Assembly (NCBI RefSeq): GCF_900102855.1
Contig: NZ_FMWD01000012.1
Coordinates: 1 to 64,000, forward strand
DNA: 64,000 bases
Direction: 5' to 3'
Source of the DNA: Thiohalomonas denitrificans
Lineage (GTDB): Bacteria > Pseudomonadota > Gammaproteobacteria > Thiohalomonadales > Thiohalomonadaceae
Part shown: positions 8,685 through 17,735 of the stretch, in pieces
How positions within the stretch are numbered: position 1 is the first letter of the stretch
Layout of the letters: each line of letters starts with the position of its first letter
Made by a program: the position numbers and the translations under genes
Notes under the pieces: model-generated
The model's database searches: none
What the model saw: only the letters and a program-made list of their open reading frames with translations
Told to the model about the DNA's origin: nothing

Positions 8685-9680
8685 TCAATGGTAACCCGTA
8701 TGTTGGGTCACCTTGCCGCGAAATACGCGATAGACGTGAACTGTATAGCCCAGCACCAGCGGCAACAGCAGGAGCACGCCGATAAGCATGAAGGACAGGC
8801 TTTCCGGTGGCGAGGCGGCGTCCCAGATGGTGTAGTGACGGGGGACCACGTAGGGCCATAGACTGACACCGAGACCCGCGTAGGCGAGCAGGAACAGTGC
8901 AATGGCAAAGGGGAATGGCCCCCGCTCACGGCGAACCGATAGCAGGTGCCATGCACGCCAGACGCACCAGGCGGTCAACAGGGGGATCGGGGAGAGGTAG
9001 AACAGATTCGGCAGCGTAAACCAGAGGGCGGCGATCTCCGGTTGCACCAGGGGTGTCCAGATACTGACCAGCACGATGAAGAAACTCATGCCGACCAGTA
9101 AAACCCGGCCGGCCCGAAAACACCACTCCTGCAACGGCCCTTCGGTTTTCAGGATCAGCCAGGTTGCTCCCAGCAGCGCATAACCATTCACCAGGGCCAG
9201 GCCCGTCATCAGACTGAACGGGGTCAACCAGCCAAATGTCCCGCCGATATAGCGACCCTCTTCGACCTCGAAGCCTTCCACGAAACCACCCAGAACGAGT
9301 CCCTGAGCAAAGGCCGCAATGGCAGAGGCAAAAAAGAAGGCGTAGTTCCAGAGATGGCGTTTCTCGGCTCTGGGGCGAAACTCGAACGCCACGCCGCGAA
9401 ACACCAGTGCCGCCAACAGCACCATCACTCCGGCGTAGAGTGCTGGCAGCACCACTGAATAGGCCAGCGGAAAGGCGGAAAACAGGGTGACACCGCCCAG
9501 TACCAGCCAGGTCTCGTTACCATCCCAAACCGGTGAGATCGTGGCGATCATTCTGTCGCGATCCGCATCGTCCGGGACAAAGGGAAAAAGGATGCCGACT
9601 CCCAGATCAAAGCCATCAAGGATGACATACATGCCGATGGCAAGCAGCAGGATACCCGCGGCGACGATGACCCAATCCAT
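8685..9680 (-). CDS. cioB: Cytochrome bd-type quinol oxidase subunit II (CioB/CydB)
   Basis: Subunit II of a bd-type terminal oxidase, 331 residues with about eight to nine membrane helices. The N-terminal stretch ILDGFDLGVGILFPF and the following SPVWDGNETWLVLGG are diagnostic for CydB. The complex oxidises quinol and reduces oxygen without pumping protons, giving growth at low oxygen or under respiratory inhibition. It follows the subunit I gene at a 3-bp gap, so the two are translated together. The partner has a short Q-loop, so I favour the cyanide-insensitive (CIO) type. No small CydX-like gene was seen after it. Confidence 0.95.
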   Translation of the reverse strand: MDWVIVAAGILLLAIGMYVILDGFDLGVGILFPFVPDDADRDRMIATISPVWDGNETWLVLGGVTLFSAFPLAYSVVLPALYAGVMVLLAALVFRGVAFEFRPRAEKRHLWNYAFFFASAIAAFAQGLVLGGFVEGFEVEEGRYIGGTFGWLTPFSLMTGLALVNGYALLGATWLILKTEGPLQEWCFRAGRVLLVGMSFFIVLVSIWTPLVQPEIAALWFTLPNLFYLSPIPLLTAWCVWRAWHLLSVRRERGPFPFAIALFLLAYAGLGVSLWPYVVPRHYTIWDAASPPESLSFMLIGVLLLLPLVLGYTVHVYRVFRGKVTQHTGYH

Positions 9681-9683
9681 GCG

Positions 9684-11069
9684 TTATCTCTCCTTCGGTG
9701 CTGATGGAAACCAGGCAGTACGGGGGGCCCCCGGGATACCTTCGGAGGGAACTTGCTCATCGGGTCCGCGCTTCACCAGGCGATAGAGGAAAAACAGAAA
9801 GGCGCCCAACAGCAGGTTGTAGACCGCTACGAACATTATCAGCGAACCCGCAACCGAAGAGAGTGGCAATGGGGTAGCCGAGTCAATGGTTCGCAACAAG
9901 CCCTGCACTACCCATGGCTGGCGACCGATTTCGGTAACGAACCAGCCGGCGATTACCGCCACGAAGCCGAGGGGACTGGCAACGACCAGCAGCTGAAGGA
10001 ACCAGCGGCTGTCATAGAGTCGGCGGCGCACTCGCAGGAGCGTGCCGAGCAGTGCCATCCCCAGCAGGAAAAAGCCGATGTAGAGCATCACCCGAAAAGA
10101 CCAGAACACGGGGCCTACCGGAGGGCGCTCTTCCGGGCCTACGCTGTCGAGTCCCTGCACCACGGCCGCCGGGTCGTGCTTCAGAATGAAGCTGCTTGCG
10201 CCCGGTATTTCCAGTGCGTACCGATTCTTCTCCTGGTCCTCATCCGGTATCCCGAAAATCACGAAAGGGGCGTGGGCACGGGTCTCCCACAGCCCCTCCA
10301 TGGCAGCGACCTTGACCGGTTGATGTTCGAGCGTGTTCAGACCGTGCAAGTCTCCAATAAGAACTTGTCCGGGCGCCACAATCAAGGCGGTCCACATGGC
10401 CATGGAGAGTGTGCGCTGTGACAGGTCGATGTGGCGGTCACGAAGCAGGTACCACGCGGAGACCCCTGCCACCACAAATGCCACTGTCAACAGGGAGGCA
10501 TTCAGCATGTGCGCAAGGCGATAGGGAAACGACGGATTGAAGACGACGGTCCACCAGTCATCGGGGAAAAAAATGCCGTCACGCAGGGTATAACCTACCG
10601 GCGTATGCATCCACGAGTTGGCCGAGAGTATCCAGAAAGCCGACAGCACCGTACCAATCGCGACCATGACGGTGGCGAAAAAATGCAACCGGGGGCCGAC
10701 CTTGCCCCAGCCGAACAGCAGGATGGGGAGAAAGCTGGCTTCGAGAAAAAACGCCATCAGTACTTCATAGGAGAGCAGCGGCGCCAGTACATTGCCGGTG
10801 GTGCGGGAGAATCCATTGAAGTTGGTGCCGAATTCGAACGAAAGCACGATGCCGGAGACCACGCCGACGCCGAATGCAAGGCCGAAAATCTTCATCCAGA
10901 ACCGGAACAACACCATGTAGGCGTGGTCATGGGTGCGCAGCCACGCACCGTGCAGTGCAACCAGAAAGATCGAGAGGCCGATCGTCAGTGTTGGGAAGAG
11001 AATGTGAAACGCCAGGGTAAACGCCATCTGAAAGCGCGATAGAAATACCGGATCGGCGATGTGTTCCAA
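9684..11069 (-). CDS. cioA: Cytochrome bd-type quinol oxidase subunit I (CioA/CydA), short Q-loop
   Basis: Subunit I, 461 residues, carries the haems. H22 in FTLAFHILFP is the expected high-spin haem b595 ligand, and the His in YRLAHMLNAS fits the low-spin haem. The quinol-site segment EHQPVKVAAMEGLWETR keeps the conserved Lys and Glu. GWFVTEIGRQPWVVQGLLRT matches the GRQPW region. E. coli CydA is about 520 residues; the missing length lies in the periplasmic Q-loop, as in CIO-type enzymes. The start is a TTG at 11069 with AGGAG 7 bases upstream. It is the first gene of the cioAB pair. Confidence 0.95.
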   Translation of the reverse strand: MEHIADPVFLSRFQMAFTLAFHILFPTLTIGLSIFLVALHGAWLRTHDHAYMVLFRFWMKIFGLAFGVGVVSGIVLSFEFGTNFNGFSRTTGNVLAPLLSYEVLMAFFLEASFLPILLFGWGKVGPRLHFFATVMVAIGTVLSAFWILSANSWMHTPVGYTLRDGIFFPDDWWTVVFNPSFPYRLAHMLNASLLTVAFVVAGVSAWYLLRDRHIDLSQRTLSMAMWTALIVAPGQVLIGDLHGLNTLEHQPVKVAAMEGLWETRAHAPFVIFGIPDEDQEKNRYALEIPGASSFILKHDPAAVVQGLDSVGPEERPPVGPVFWSFRVMLYIGFFLLGMALLGTLLRVRRRLYDSRWFLQLLVVASPLGFVAVIAGWFVTEIGRQPWVVQGLLRTIDSATPLPLSSVAGSLIMFVAVYNLLLGAFLFFLYRLVKRGPDEQVPSEGIPGAPRTAWFPSAPKER

Positions 11070-11174
11070 GGTCGCACTCCTGTCTCTCCATACCGTGCCA
11101 TCAAAGATAGACGTTAGAAAGTTCAGGAGTGCAAAGGCCGCGGCCCCGGCCTGGGCGAGTGTATGCTCGGGAGG

Positions 11175-11207
11175 GAAAAAAGGTGGCGAGGCCGTTTTGG
11201 CCTCGCC
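11175..11207 (-). terminator. Rho-independent terminator after the SPW-repeat gene
   Basis: Read on the minus strand, a perfect 9-bp stem (GGCGAGGCC / GGCCTCGCC, loop of 5) is followed by ACC and six T residues. It begins 10 bp after the stop of the SPW-repeat gene and would end that transcript before it reaches cioA. Confidence 0.85.
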
Positions 11208-11216
11208 GGTGGCCTG

Positions 11217-11558
11217 TTACGCCTGGCGCCGCACCGGCCTCTGGGACATCACCCAGACTGCATCGGCCGCCACGATAAATCCTACGATGACGTGATTCCA
11301 CATCGCGGCGTTCTCCGCAGTGAATGCCAGCACGAATGGGGCAATGAGGATCCAGATGCCTACCACCAGATTGATCCACTCCTCCCAAATCTGCGGGCGG
11401 GCGAGGGCCCAGGCGGACATCACGGCAACCACAGCACCGAAAATCCACGAGTTCCATGCTGCTGTTTCGACAATGCCGATTCCGAAAAATGGTGAAAGGA
11501 AGAGCCAGATACCAAGTATCAGGCTTACCCAGTCCTGCCAGCGCTGCCTCTGTTCCAT
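11217..11558 (-). CDS. SPW-repeat integral membrane protein
   Basis: A 113-residue protein with four hydrophobic helices arranged as two copies of the SPW repeat. Each copy starts with a Trp-containing amphipathic turn (WQDWVSLILGIWLFLSPF and WEEWINLVVGIWILIAPF) and is followed by a second helix with W(N/M) at its start. The repeat gives the family its name. Function is unknown. AAGGAGGTG lies just before the ATG. A strong terminator follows it, so it is probably transcribed alone and upstream of cioAB rather than with them. Confidence 0.85.
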   Translation of the reverse strand: MEQRQRWQDWVSLILGIWLFLSPFFGIGIVETAAWNSWIFGAVVAVMSAWALARPQIWEEWINLVVGIWILIAPFVLAFTAENAAMWNHVIVGFIVAADAVWVMSQRPVRRQA

Positions 11559-11714
11559 GGCACACCTCCTTGAAGCTCAGAGGACGGTCGGGAAATCCGA
11601 ACGGCCAATGCCTCTATCGGGAACGCTAGCGCGAAACACCGCAACCGCAAGGGCTACGCTTTTTAGTAATACCGGAGTGGCGTTCATCGGTCTTTTTCCG
11701 GACAGGTTTGTCGC

Positions 11715-12215
11715 ATGGTTGCAAACGCATTTCATCGCATGCTTTTCAGGTGGGTCGTACTGTTATCGTTACTGTTTGGCTCCGGGGTTTATGCCCAGAG
11801 CTTTGGTGGACTGGGGTTTGTGCGGGACGACGGCAGCATAGGCGTGGGGAATCGAACGGTTTACTTGTGGGGCATTCACATTCCCCTGGAGGATGAAACC
11901 TGTTTTACGTTCATGCGCCCGGTGCGCTGTGGTCCGCGTCCGGTACTGGCGTTGTCCCTCAAAGTGGAGGGTTTTATCCGCTGTCGCACTATGGACACGA
12001 GACCGGACGGGAGCATAGAGGCGCAGTGCATGACCGACGGTGCCCCCTTTGCCGAGGGCGAAGATCTGGCGTCTTTCCTGTTGAAGAATGGATGGGCGAT
12101 GGCCCGCCCCGAAGCTCCTTTCGAATATCATGCCCAGGAGCGCGTGGCTCGTCACCGCAATATCGGGATCTGGGGGATTCCCCAAGCCAGTAGACCTGGA
12201 GCACCAAACCGATAA
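11715..12215 (+). CDS. Secreted staphylococcal-nuclease-like (TNase fold) protein
   Basis: This 166-residue protein has a signal sequence (about residues 9-28, ending GVYA). The mature part has the OB-fold pattern of thermonuclease-like proteins: VYLWGIHIPLEDE, then VEGFIRCRTMDTRPDGSIEAQC, then LASFLLKNGWAMARPEAPFEYHAQERVARHRNIGIWG. The last segment is typical of the C-terminal SNase helix region. The catalytic Arg/Glu pair of active nucleases is not obviously conserved, so enzymatic activity is doubtful. It may be a binding protein with this fold. Four cysteines in the mature part could form disulfides. Confidence 0.7.
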   Translation: MVANAFHRMLFRWVVLLSLLFGSGVYAQSFGGLGFVRDDGSIGVGNRTVYLWGIHIPLEDETCFTFMRPVRCGPRPVLALSLKVEGFIRCRTMDTRPDGSIEAQCMTDGAPFAEGEDLASFLLKNGWAMARPEAPFEYHAQERVARHRNIGIWGIPQASRPGAPNR

Positions 12216-12243
12216 CGGGGGAAGCGATTGGAGGGCCGGGGGA

Positions 12244-13824
12244 TTACAGCAGCGGCGTATCCAGTACCCGTAGCGGTTTGATCAGCCAGTATTGGTAGGC
12301 GGCGACGGCGGGCCACTGTTTCGCTTGCCAGTGGTCCGTAGGCCCGAATTCAATCATTGCAGGAGCATCGGTCTGATCGCCGGCCGGCGCGAGCAGATAG
12401 CGGTAGGTCCGCGGTGGTCCGGCGGCCATCAGTCGTTCCGGCTTTTCGAGTACACGTTCCGCCAGTGCTTCGGAATCGGCGACGATCACCAGTTCACTAT
12501 TGACCAGCATGCTCAGTGGATCAAAATTATAGGTGCCGACCAGCGAAACCCGCCGATCCACGACGGCGATCTTGCTGTGGAGATTGTGGCGGTCTCCGCC
12601 CACATACAACTGTAATGAGGGGATCCGCTGGAGCAGCCGTGGCCACTGATCAAAGAAAAAGGCTTGGCCGATGGCGCGGTCCCGGGCGGCGGGACCGTTG
12701 GTCAGGATGGTGATGCGCACGCCCCGCTCGGCAGCCTCCTCCAGCAGTTCGGCGGCGTCCTTGAGCAGCACCAGATAGGGACTCTGGATGAAGATCTCTT
12801 CTCGGGCGCTGCGGATCAATCGAATAAGACTGCGGGTGATGGCATCATTGGGGTTGATTAGTCGTGTGCGACTGTTCAGCAGCCGTACGCGTGTCGATTC
12901 GTACCCCGGGGATTCAGAGTCGAGGATTCCGTGCAGGCCGGGCATGCCTTGTAGCTGGTGAGCCCAGGTCTGCTCGATATCCGCGGTCCTGTCCGGTAGC
13001 CCGAGCCCTCGCAGCCATTCATCCATCAACTGGTAGGCCTCGAGCAGGTCGTCCTCGGAGCCATCGAGATGCAGTGCCCCGCTCTGCATCGGTTTCGCTT
13101 CTCCACTCGTGAACTGTGCCTCGAAGGCCGTCGTCATGGCTGCTGCAATCTGCCTGCCGGCGAGGAGGACGTCCGTATCGTGAAAGGCAGTCGGGTCATC
13201 GGCTGGCGGGCTAAAGTATTCCCGGGAGATATTGCGCCCGCCAGTAAGCGCACGCCGACCATCCACGACCAGGATTTTGTCGTGATCGCTGGCGATGACT
13301 GCTGCCGGGTTGAGGGTCAGGAAGGCATCGAGGTAGCGGTATTTGAGCGGCCGGTAGACCCGCACCTGCACGCCCGGTGTTCGTACCAGAACCCCGAGAT
13401 AGCCGTTGCCGCGCCTGTCCCGGGACATTTCGGTGCCCATGGCATCGAGCAGCACTCGGATACGCACGCCTTCCCGCGCCTTTTTAATCAGGTGCCCCAG
13501 CAGAGCGGCGCCGAAGACATCCTGCTTGAGAATAAAATAGCTGACGTCGATGCTTTGCCGGGCTTCGGCCAGAAGCCGCCAGCGAGTGAGCCATGCTGTT
13601 GCATTGTCATCCAGCAACGCGACGCGGCTCTGTTCACTCCCATTCGCGGCGGGTAGCGCGAGAAATACATCGGAGAGGTTCATCTCCGGATCCATGGGGT
13701 CCGGGAAGGCGCCGCGCCCTTCCGGGGCGGTTGGAAGCTGCACCTCCAGCAGCAGATTTCCGGCGCCCCATAACAGGGCCAGCACGGCAGCCATCATCGA
13801 TATCGTGCGAAGCAGACGCTTCAT
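12244..13824 (-). CDS. Phospholipase D family protein (cardiolipin synthase-like)
   Basis: This PLD-superfamily protein of about 526 residues has an N-terminal membrane anchor (MAAVLALLWGAGNLLL). Both HKD motifs are present: HDKILVVDGRRALTGGRN in the first half and HSKIAVVDRRVSLVGTYN in the second. The pair of H-x-K-x4-D sites forms one active centre that makes or breaks phosphodiester bonds. Family relatives include YmdC/ClsC-type cardiolipin synthases and periplasmic PLDs. The start at 13824 is chosen because AGGGA precedes it and the anchor begins there; an upstream in-frame ATG at 13869 is an alternative. The gene follows the exonuclease/phosphatase gene on the same strand, suggesting co-transcription. 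Confidence 0.85.
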   Translation of the reverse strand: MKRLLRTISMMAAVLALLWGAGNLLLEVQLPTAPEGRGAFPDPMDPEMNLSDVFLALPAANGSEQSRVALLDDNATAWLTRWRLLAEARQSIDVSYFILKQDVFGAALLGHLIKKAREGVRIRVLLDAMGTEMSRDRRGNGYLGVLVRTPGVQVRVYRPLKYRYLDAFLTLNPAAVIASDHDKILVVDGRRALTGGRNISREYFSPPADDPTAFHDTDVLLAGRQIAAAMTTAFEAQFTSGEAKPMQSGALHLDGSEDDLLEAYQLMDEWLRGLGLPDRTADIEQTWAHQLQGMPGLHGILDSESPGYESTRVRLLNSRTRLINPNDAITRSLIRLIRSAREEIFIQSPYLVLLKDAAELLEEAAERGVRITILTNGPAARDRAIGQAFFFDQWPRLLQRIPSLQLYVGGDRHNLHSKIAVVDRRVSLVGTYNFDPLSMLVNSELVIVADSEALAERVLEKPERLMAAGPPRTYRYLLAPAGDQTDAPAMIEFGPTDHWQAKQWPAVAAYQYWLIKPLRVLDTPLL

Positions 13825-13932
13825 GCCATTCCCTGTCCCGGTCGATTCGGCTTCGGAGAAATTCCGCACTACCCCATCTGTGTGGTCAGGCTTTCTGTGT
13901 CGAGGATATCCGCCGAGCGATTTGATCCCGGG

Positions 13933-15168
13933 TTACGATGCACTTCCCCCGGTCATGGAAGTGAGTCGCTCCAGGCGCCGAATCCGCTCGGACTCGTCGC
14001 CCGCCAGATCGCAGGCCAGAATCCGGGTCCACTGGTTGCGCCGCAGGCTATCGCGCCAGGCGCTATAGCCAACCATGGTCGGTGCCGTCGCCCACTTATA
14101 GCGGACCGCCAGCCCGTGGTGGTCCGAGGCCTCGCTATCGAGCACGGTCACTTCCGATGGCAACAGATCCGGGGTGGCGAATACCGCATCCAGCGGCCAC
14201 TGCGGAGCCCCTGCGGGGTAGGTCGCCCAGGTTTCCAACTTGACCGCATCACGGGCAGCCACCCAGAGCCGGGCATCGATCAGCGGACCACTGGAGAGTA
14301 CGTCATGGGTCCGATCCGCCGCGAAATGCCGCCGCATAGCTGTCATTGGGCTGGGTACTGCATTGATGTCTCCCATCAACACGGTCGGTACGTCGTTTTC
14401 GACAAATCGGGCCAGCACCTCGGCAGCCTGGCGTTCGCGCCGCTCCGGAACAAACGGCTCAAGGTGAGTCACCAGCAGATCGAGCTCTCGGCCGGCGACG
14501 GCGATCCGTGCCTTGAGCACGCCGCGTGGTTCCTCCATTGAACCCAGCCAACCGGCCTGCCGCGGTGAGGCCGATGGCACGCCGGGGCAATCCGAACCAA
14601 GCAGGCAGTCCCGGGTTTCCAGGATGGGGTGGCGCGATAGCAGCGCGTTCCCGAATCGCACCTCCAGCCCGGGGATATCGCGGCTCCAAGTCTCGCCTCT
14701 CCGTATCCGGTAAGCATAGCCGGTCAGTTTTTCCAGCTCTGCGGCCAGAAACGCCGCCTGATCCAGCCAGCCGCTGCGACGGGAGTCGAAATCCACCTCG
14801 TTGAGGCTCACCACATCGACCGGTGCATTCGCGGGGGCCGCGCTCGCGATCCGGCGTGCGATGCGGCGCAGGTTTTGCTCTGCCGTGGCGCGGTCGACCC
14901 ATAGCTGCCAATCCGGGCCGAGGCCCGAGTGGAGATTGAAGGTGACCGCCCGAAGGGGTGGCGCATTGTTCAGAAAAGTGGATTCCGGAAGGGCACCGCC
15001 GGCCAGCCAGTCCGGGGGCAGTTGAGCACATTCACCGACAGTGGTGGCCTGACCGAACGCGCTCGGCATCTGTACGTGGTGCAAAAGCGGAAGCCCCAGG
15101 ACCCCGGTTACCGGGAGGAGGATCAGGAAAAACCATCGGAGGTAGGTTCTCAAAAGACGGTGAATCAC
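13933..15168 (-). CDS. Endonuclease/exonuclease/phosphatase family protein, membrane-anchored
   Basis: A 411-residue protein with an N-terminal hydrophobic anchor (WFFLILLPVTGVLGLPLL) places the catalytic domain in the periplasm. The EEP fold motifs are in order: RAVTFNLHSG, VVSLNEVDFDSRRSG (catalytic Glu), LLVTHLEPF, LMGDINAVPS (catalytic Asp/Asn) and SDHHGLAVRY (C-terminal Asp-His). Members hydrolyse phosphodiesters or phosphomonoesters in nucleic acids, lipids or sphingomyelin. Pairing with a PLD-type gene downstream hints at phospholipid metabolism rather than DNA repair, which is inference. Confidence 0.85.
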   Translation of the reverse strand: MIHRLLRTYLRWFFLILLPVTGVLGLPLLHHVQMPSAFGQATTVGECAQLPPDWLAGGALPESTFLNNAPPLRAVTFNLHSGLGPDWQLWVDRATAEQNLRRIARRIASAAPANAPVDVVSLNEVDFDSRRSGWLDQAAFLAAELEKLTGYAYRIRRGETWSRDIPGLEVRFGNALLSRHPILETRDCLLGSDCPGVPSASPRQAGWLGSMEEPRGVLKARIAVAGRELDLLVTHLEPFVPERRERQAAEVLARFVENDVPTVLMGDINAVPSPMTAMRRHFAADRTHDVLSSGPLIDARLWVAARDAVKLETWATYPAGAPQWPLDAVFATPDLLPSEVTVLDSEASDHHGLAVRYKWATAPTMVGYSAWRDSLRRNQWTRILACDLAGDESERIRRLERLTSMTGGSAS

Positions 15169-15407
15169 GTAAGCGGCGGCTTCCAGGGTTTCAGGGTTTC
15201 GCAGACCTTACCGGTGCAGCAATCGGGCTTCTTGCGACGGGTTCACATGGCAGTGAACTTCCGCACAGGATAGTAGGCAGATGAATGTACGTACGCTATC
15301 CAGGGGAACGCAAGTGCAGGTCGTCCGGGTGCATTCTTTTTTCGGCTGCGAATGGCTTTTGGGCTATACCTTCGGCAAAGCCGAACCTCCAAAGTTCCGG
15401 AGCGCCT

Positions 15408-16247
15408 ATGGAATCCGCGAAGCCCGAACCCGATCACAAGGCTCGAGGCGAAGTCTACCGTCATACGGCGACGGTGCGGGTCACCCACTGGCTGAATGTA
15501 CTGTTCCTGACGTTCATGCTCGGAAGCGGATTGCAGATCCTCAATGCGCATCCCTCCCTTTACTGGGGCAGTCGTTCCGACCCGGACGCTGCCTGGCTCG
15601 AGTTCAGTGCGCGGTTGGCCGCTTCTGGGCAGCTACGCGGTTATACCCGACTGTTTAGCCGCGAATTCGATACCACCGGCATACTCGGTGTTTCGGAAGG
15701 CCCCGCAGGCACACTCGAGCAGAGAGCGTTCCCCGGATGGGCCACGATTCCGAGTACCCGCTGGCTTGCCATGGGGCGCCGATGGCACCTCTTTTTTGCC
15801 TGGCTGTTTGTGATCAATGGCCTGTTCTACGTCGTCTATATCATCATCACAGGGCACCTTCGTCGGGATCTGCTGCTGCGCCGCACTGAACTGAAGGGAT
15901 TCGGGACCTCGCTCCTCCGGCACCTCAGTCCCCGCCGCCTGCGGGCCGAGGTCGCGGGCGGTTACAACCCGCTGCAGAAGCTGAGCTATCTCGGCGTAAT
16001 CTTCCTGGCCGGGCCGCTCATCATCTTGACCGGACTGACCATGTCTCCCTGGCTGAATAGCGTATTCCCGTGGCTGCTCGACCTGTTCGGGGGGCGCCAG
16101 TCGGCGCGTAGTCTGCATTTTCTTGTCGCCTTTGCGCTGGTGCTGTTCGTGCTTGTTCATGTTGCCATGGTCGTGTTTGTCGGCCCGTTGAACCAACTGC
16201 GCGCCATGATCATCGGGCGGCTGCGAATCAAGGGGGGCAAGGGATGA
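15408..16247 (+). CDS. Cytochrome b/b6-type membrane subunit (b561 fold)
   Basis: This di-haem cytochrome b of about 279 residues has roughly four transmembrane helices. HTATVRVTHWLNVLFLTFML supplies the first haem-ligand His, GRRWHLFFAWLFVINGLFYVVY the next, and ARSLHFLVAFALVLFVLVHVAMV the last pair. This layout is that of thiosulfate reductase or YedZ/b561-like electron carriers. I chose the ATG at 15408 because the conserved part begins there and GGAG lies upstream. Its stop overlaps the next start by 4 bases, so it is translationally coupled to the Mo-oxidoreductase it probably exchanges electrons with. Confidence 0.85.
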   Translation: MESAKPEPDHKARGEVYRHTATVRVTHWLNVLFLTFMLGSGLQILNAHPSLYWGSRSDPDAAWLEFSARLAASGQLRGYTRLFSREFDTTGILGVSEGPAGTLEQRAFPGWATIPSTRWLAMGRRWHLFFAWLFVINGLFYVVYIIITGHLRRDLLLRRTELKGFGTSLLRHLSPRRLRAEVAGGYNPLQKLSYLGVIFLAGPLIILTGLTMSPWLNSVFPWLLDLFGGRQSARSLHFLVAFALVLFVLVHVAMVVFVGPLNQLRAMIIGRLRIKGGKG

Positions 16248-17020
16248 AAAAGGCAAGGTCTACCGGCGGACGGCGCCGCTTCCTTCGGCACATGGGAGGA
16301 TTGTCGCTGCTGCCCCTTTTAAGCGGCTGCGATGGCCTTTCTCGAACCGAGTGGTTCCCGCGCCTGCTGGCCCGCGCCGAGACGCTGAACGAGCGTCTGC
16401 ACCACCTGCTCGCCAGCCGGACCTCCATGGCGCGTGAATTCACCGAGGCCGACCTGTCGCCCCGGTTCCCCAGCAACGGCACCCGCTTCCCCATTGATAC
16501 GGATTACCGACAGCTGGCTGCGGCAGGTTTTGCCCCCTGGCGCCTCGAAGTCGGCGGCCTGGTAGAGCGTCCGATACGGTTATCACTGGAGCAGTTGCGG
16601 GCGATGCCCGCCCGGACCCAGATCACCCGCCATGACTGTGTCGAGGGCTGGAGCGCAATTGCCAAGTGGCGGGGCGTCCGACTGGCGGCCTTGCTGGAGC
16701 TGGTCCGGCCGCGCCCGGAAGCCCGTTACGTGGTGTTCTACTGCTTCGACACCATGGAACCGAGCGGCGCCAAATACTACGAGAGTATCGATTTCGAAGA
16801 GGCCTACCATCCGCAGACCCTGCTTGCCTACGACTGGAACGATGAGTCGTTGCCGGTTCCCTACGGGGCGCCCCTGCGGCTTCGGGCAGAGCGCCAGTTG
16901 GGCTACAAGATGGCCAAGTACATTGACCGTATTGAACTGGTCGAAAAACTGGGTGAGATACGCGGCGGTAAAGGCGGTTACTGGGAGGATCGTGGCTATG
17001 AGTGGTATACGGGTATTTAA
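16244..17020 (+). CDS. Molybdopterin-dependent oxidoreductase, sulfite-oxidase fold (MsrP/YedY-like), lipoprotein
   Basis: This 258-residue protein has an RRRFLRHMGG start followed by a hydrophobic stretch and LLSGC. It looks like a Tat-type leader with a lipobox, giving a lipid-anchored periplasmic protein (C29). The catalytic domain is the sulfite-oxidase fold. C132 in ITRHDCVEGWSAIAKWRGV is the expected Mo ligand, and the later YGAPLRLRAERQLGYKMAKYI is a standard family segment. It is encoded with a cytochrome b partner and a YceI lipoprotein. The substrate is unknown; methionine sulfoxide repair or sulfite-type oxidation are both possible. Confidence 0.85.
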   Translation: MKKARSTGGRRRFLRHMGGLSLLPLLSGCDGLSRTEWFPRLLARAETLNERLHHLLASRTSMAREFTEADLSPRFPSNGTRFPIDTDYRQLAAAGFAPWRLEVGGLVERPIRLSLEQLRAMPARTQITRHDCVEGWSAIAKWRGVRLAALLELVRPRPEARYVVFYCFDTMEPSGAKYYESIDFEEAYHPQTLLAYDWNDESLPVPYGAPLRLRAERQLGYKMAKYIDRIELVEKLGEIRGGKGGYWEDRGYEWYTGI

Positions 17021-17735
17021 AGGGTTGACTGTGTGGTCGGTCGCGGCCCTACTGCTGGCGGGCTGTGCCCCTGTCTCGCCGCCGGTCGAGAAACCGCCCC
17101 CGGTGGGGCCGCCTGCGGGATTTCCCGAACAGGCCTACCGGCAGGCTGCGGCCGAGGGGGCTCAGGTCTATCGCATCGATCCGGAGCGCTCAGTGATGGT
17201 GGTCGACGTCCTTCCCGAAGGCCCTCTCGCCCCCACGCTCGGCCACGCCCATACGGTCTCGACCCAACGCCTGGAGGGTTATGTGCAAAGAGGGGAAGGG
17301 GCCGAAACCGGGCAGGTGGATCTCTATCTATCGGTCTACGACCTGGAGGTCGATGAACCGGAGATACGTGCGTCAGCGGGGTTCGAGAGCGAATTGACTC
17401 AGGAAGACATTCGCGGCACTCGCCGAAACATGCTTGTCGAGGTGCTGGAAGCGGAGCGCTATCCCTGGGTCCGGCTGCGTGCCGAGCCGTTGGCGTCGCG
17501 TGACGGAGATGTCCTGCGGCTCGCGGTTGATCTCACGCTGCACGGACAGACCCGTCGGTTGGAGATACCCGTCACGCTGACCGGTTCATCGGATACCATC
17601 GAGGCCCGTGGCTCCTTTTCGCTGCACCAGAGCGAGTTCGGCATCGAGCCGTTTTCCGCACTGGGTGGCGGCCTGAGGGTGAAGGACCAACTCGATTTCC
17701 GTTTCCGGCTGATCGCCGAGGCGTTGGGTGGTTAA
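16998..17735 (+). CDS. YceI-family lipoprotein
   Basis: A protein of about 245 residues with a lipobox (LLLAGC, C23), so anchored in the envelope. The rest is a YceI-like lipocalin barrel: VYRIDPERSVMVVDV, LGHAHTVSTQRLEGYV, a middle beta region, LEIPVTLTG, and RGSFSLHQSEFGIEPFSALGGGLRVKD near the end. YceI proteins bind polyprenyl or quinone-like lipids and are often encoded beside cytochrome b561, as here. The start at 16998 overlaps the preceding gene by 23 bp and has GGGAGG upstream. Its stop codon lies inside an inverted-repeat element. Confidence 0.85.
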   Translation: MSGIRVFKGLTVWSVAALLLAGCAPVSPPVEKPPPVGPPAGFPEQAYRQAAAEGAQVYRIDPERSVMVVDVLPEGPLAPTLGHAHTVSTQRLEGYVQRGEGAETGQVDLYLSVYDLEVDEPEIRASAGFESELTQEDIRGTRRNMLVEVLEAERYPWVRLRAEPLASRDGDVLRLAVDLTLHGQTRRLEIPVTLTGSSDTIEARGSFSLHQSEFGIEPFSALGGGLRVKDQLDFRFRLIAEALGG

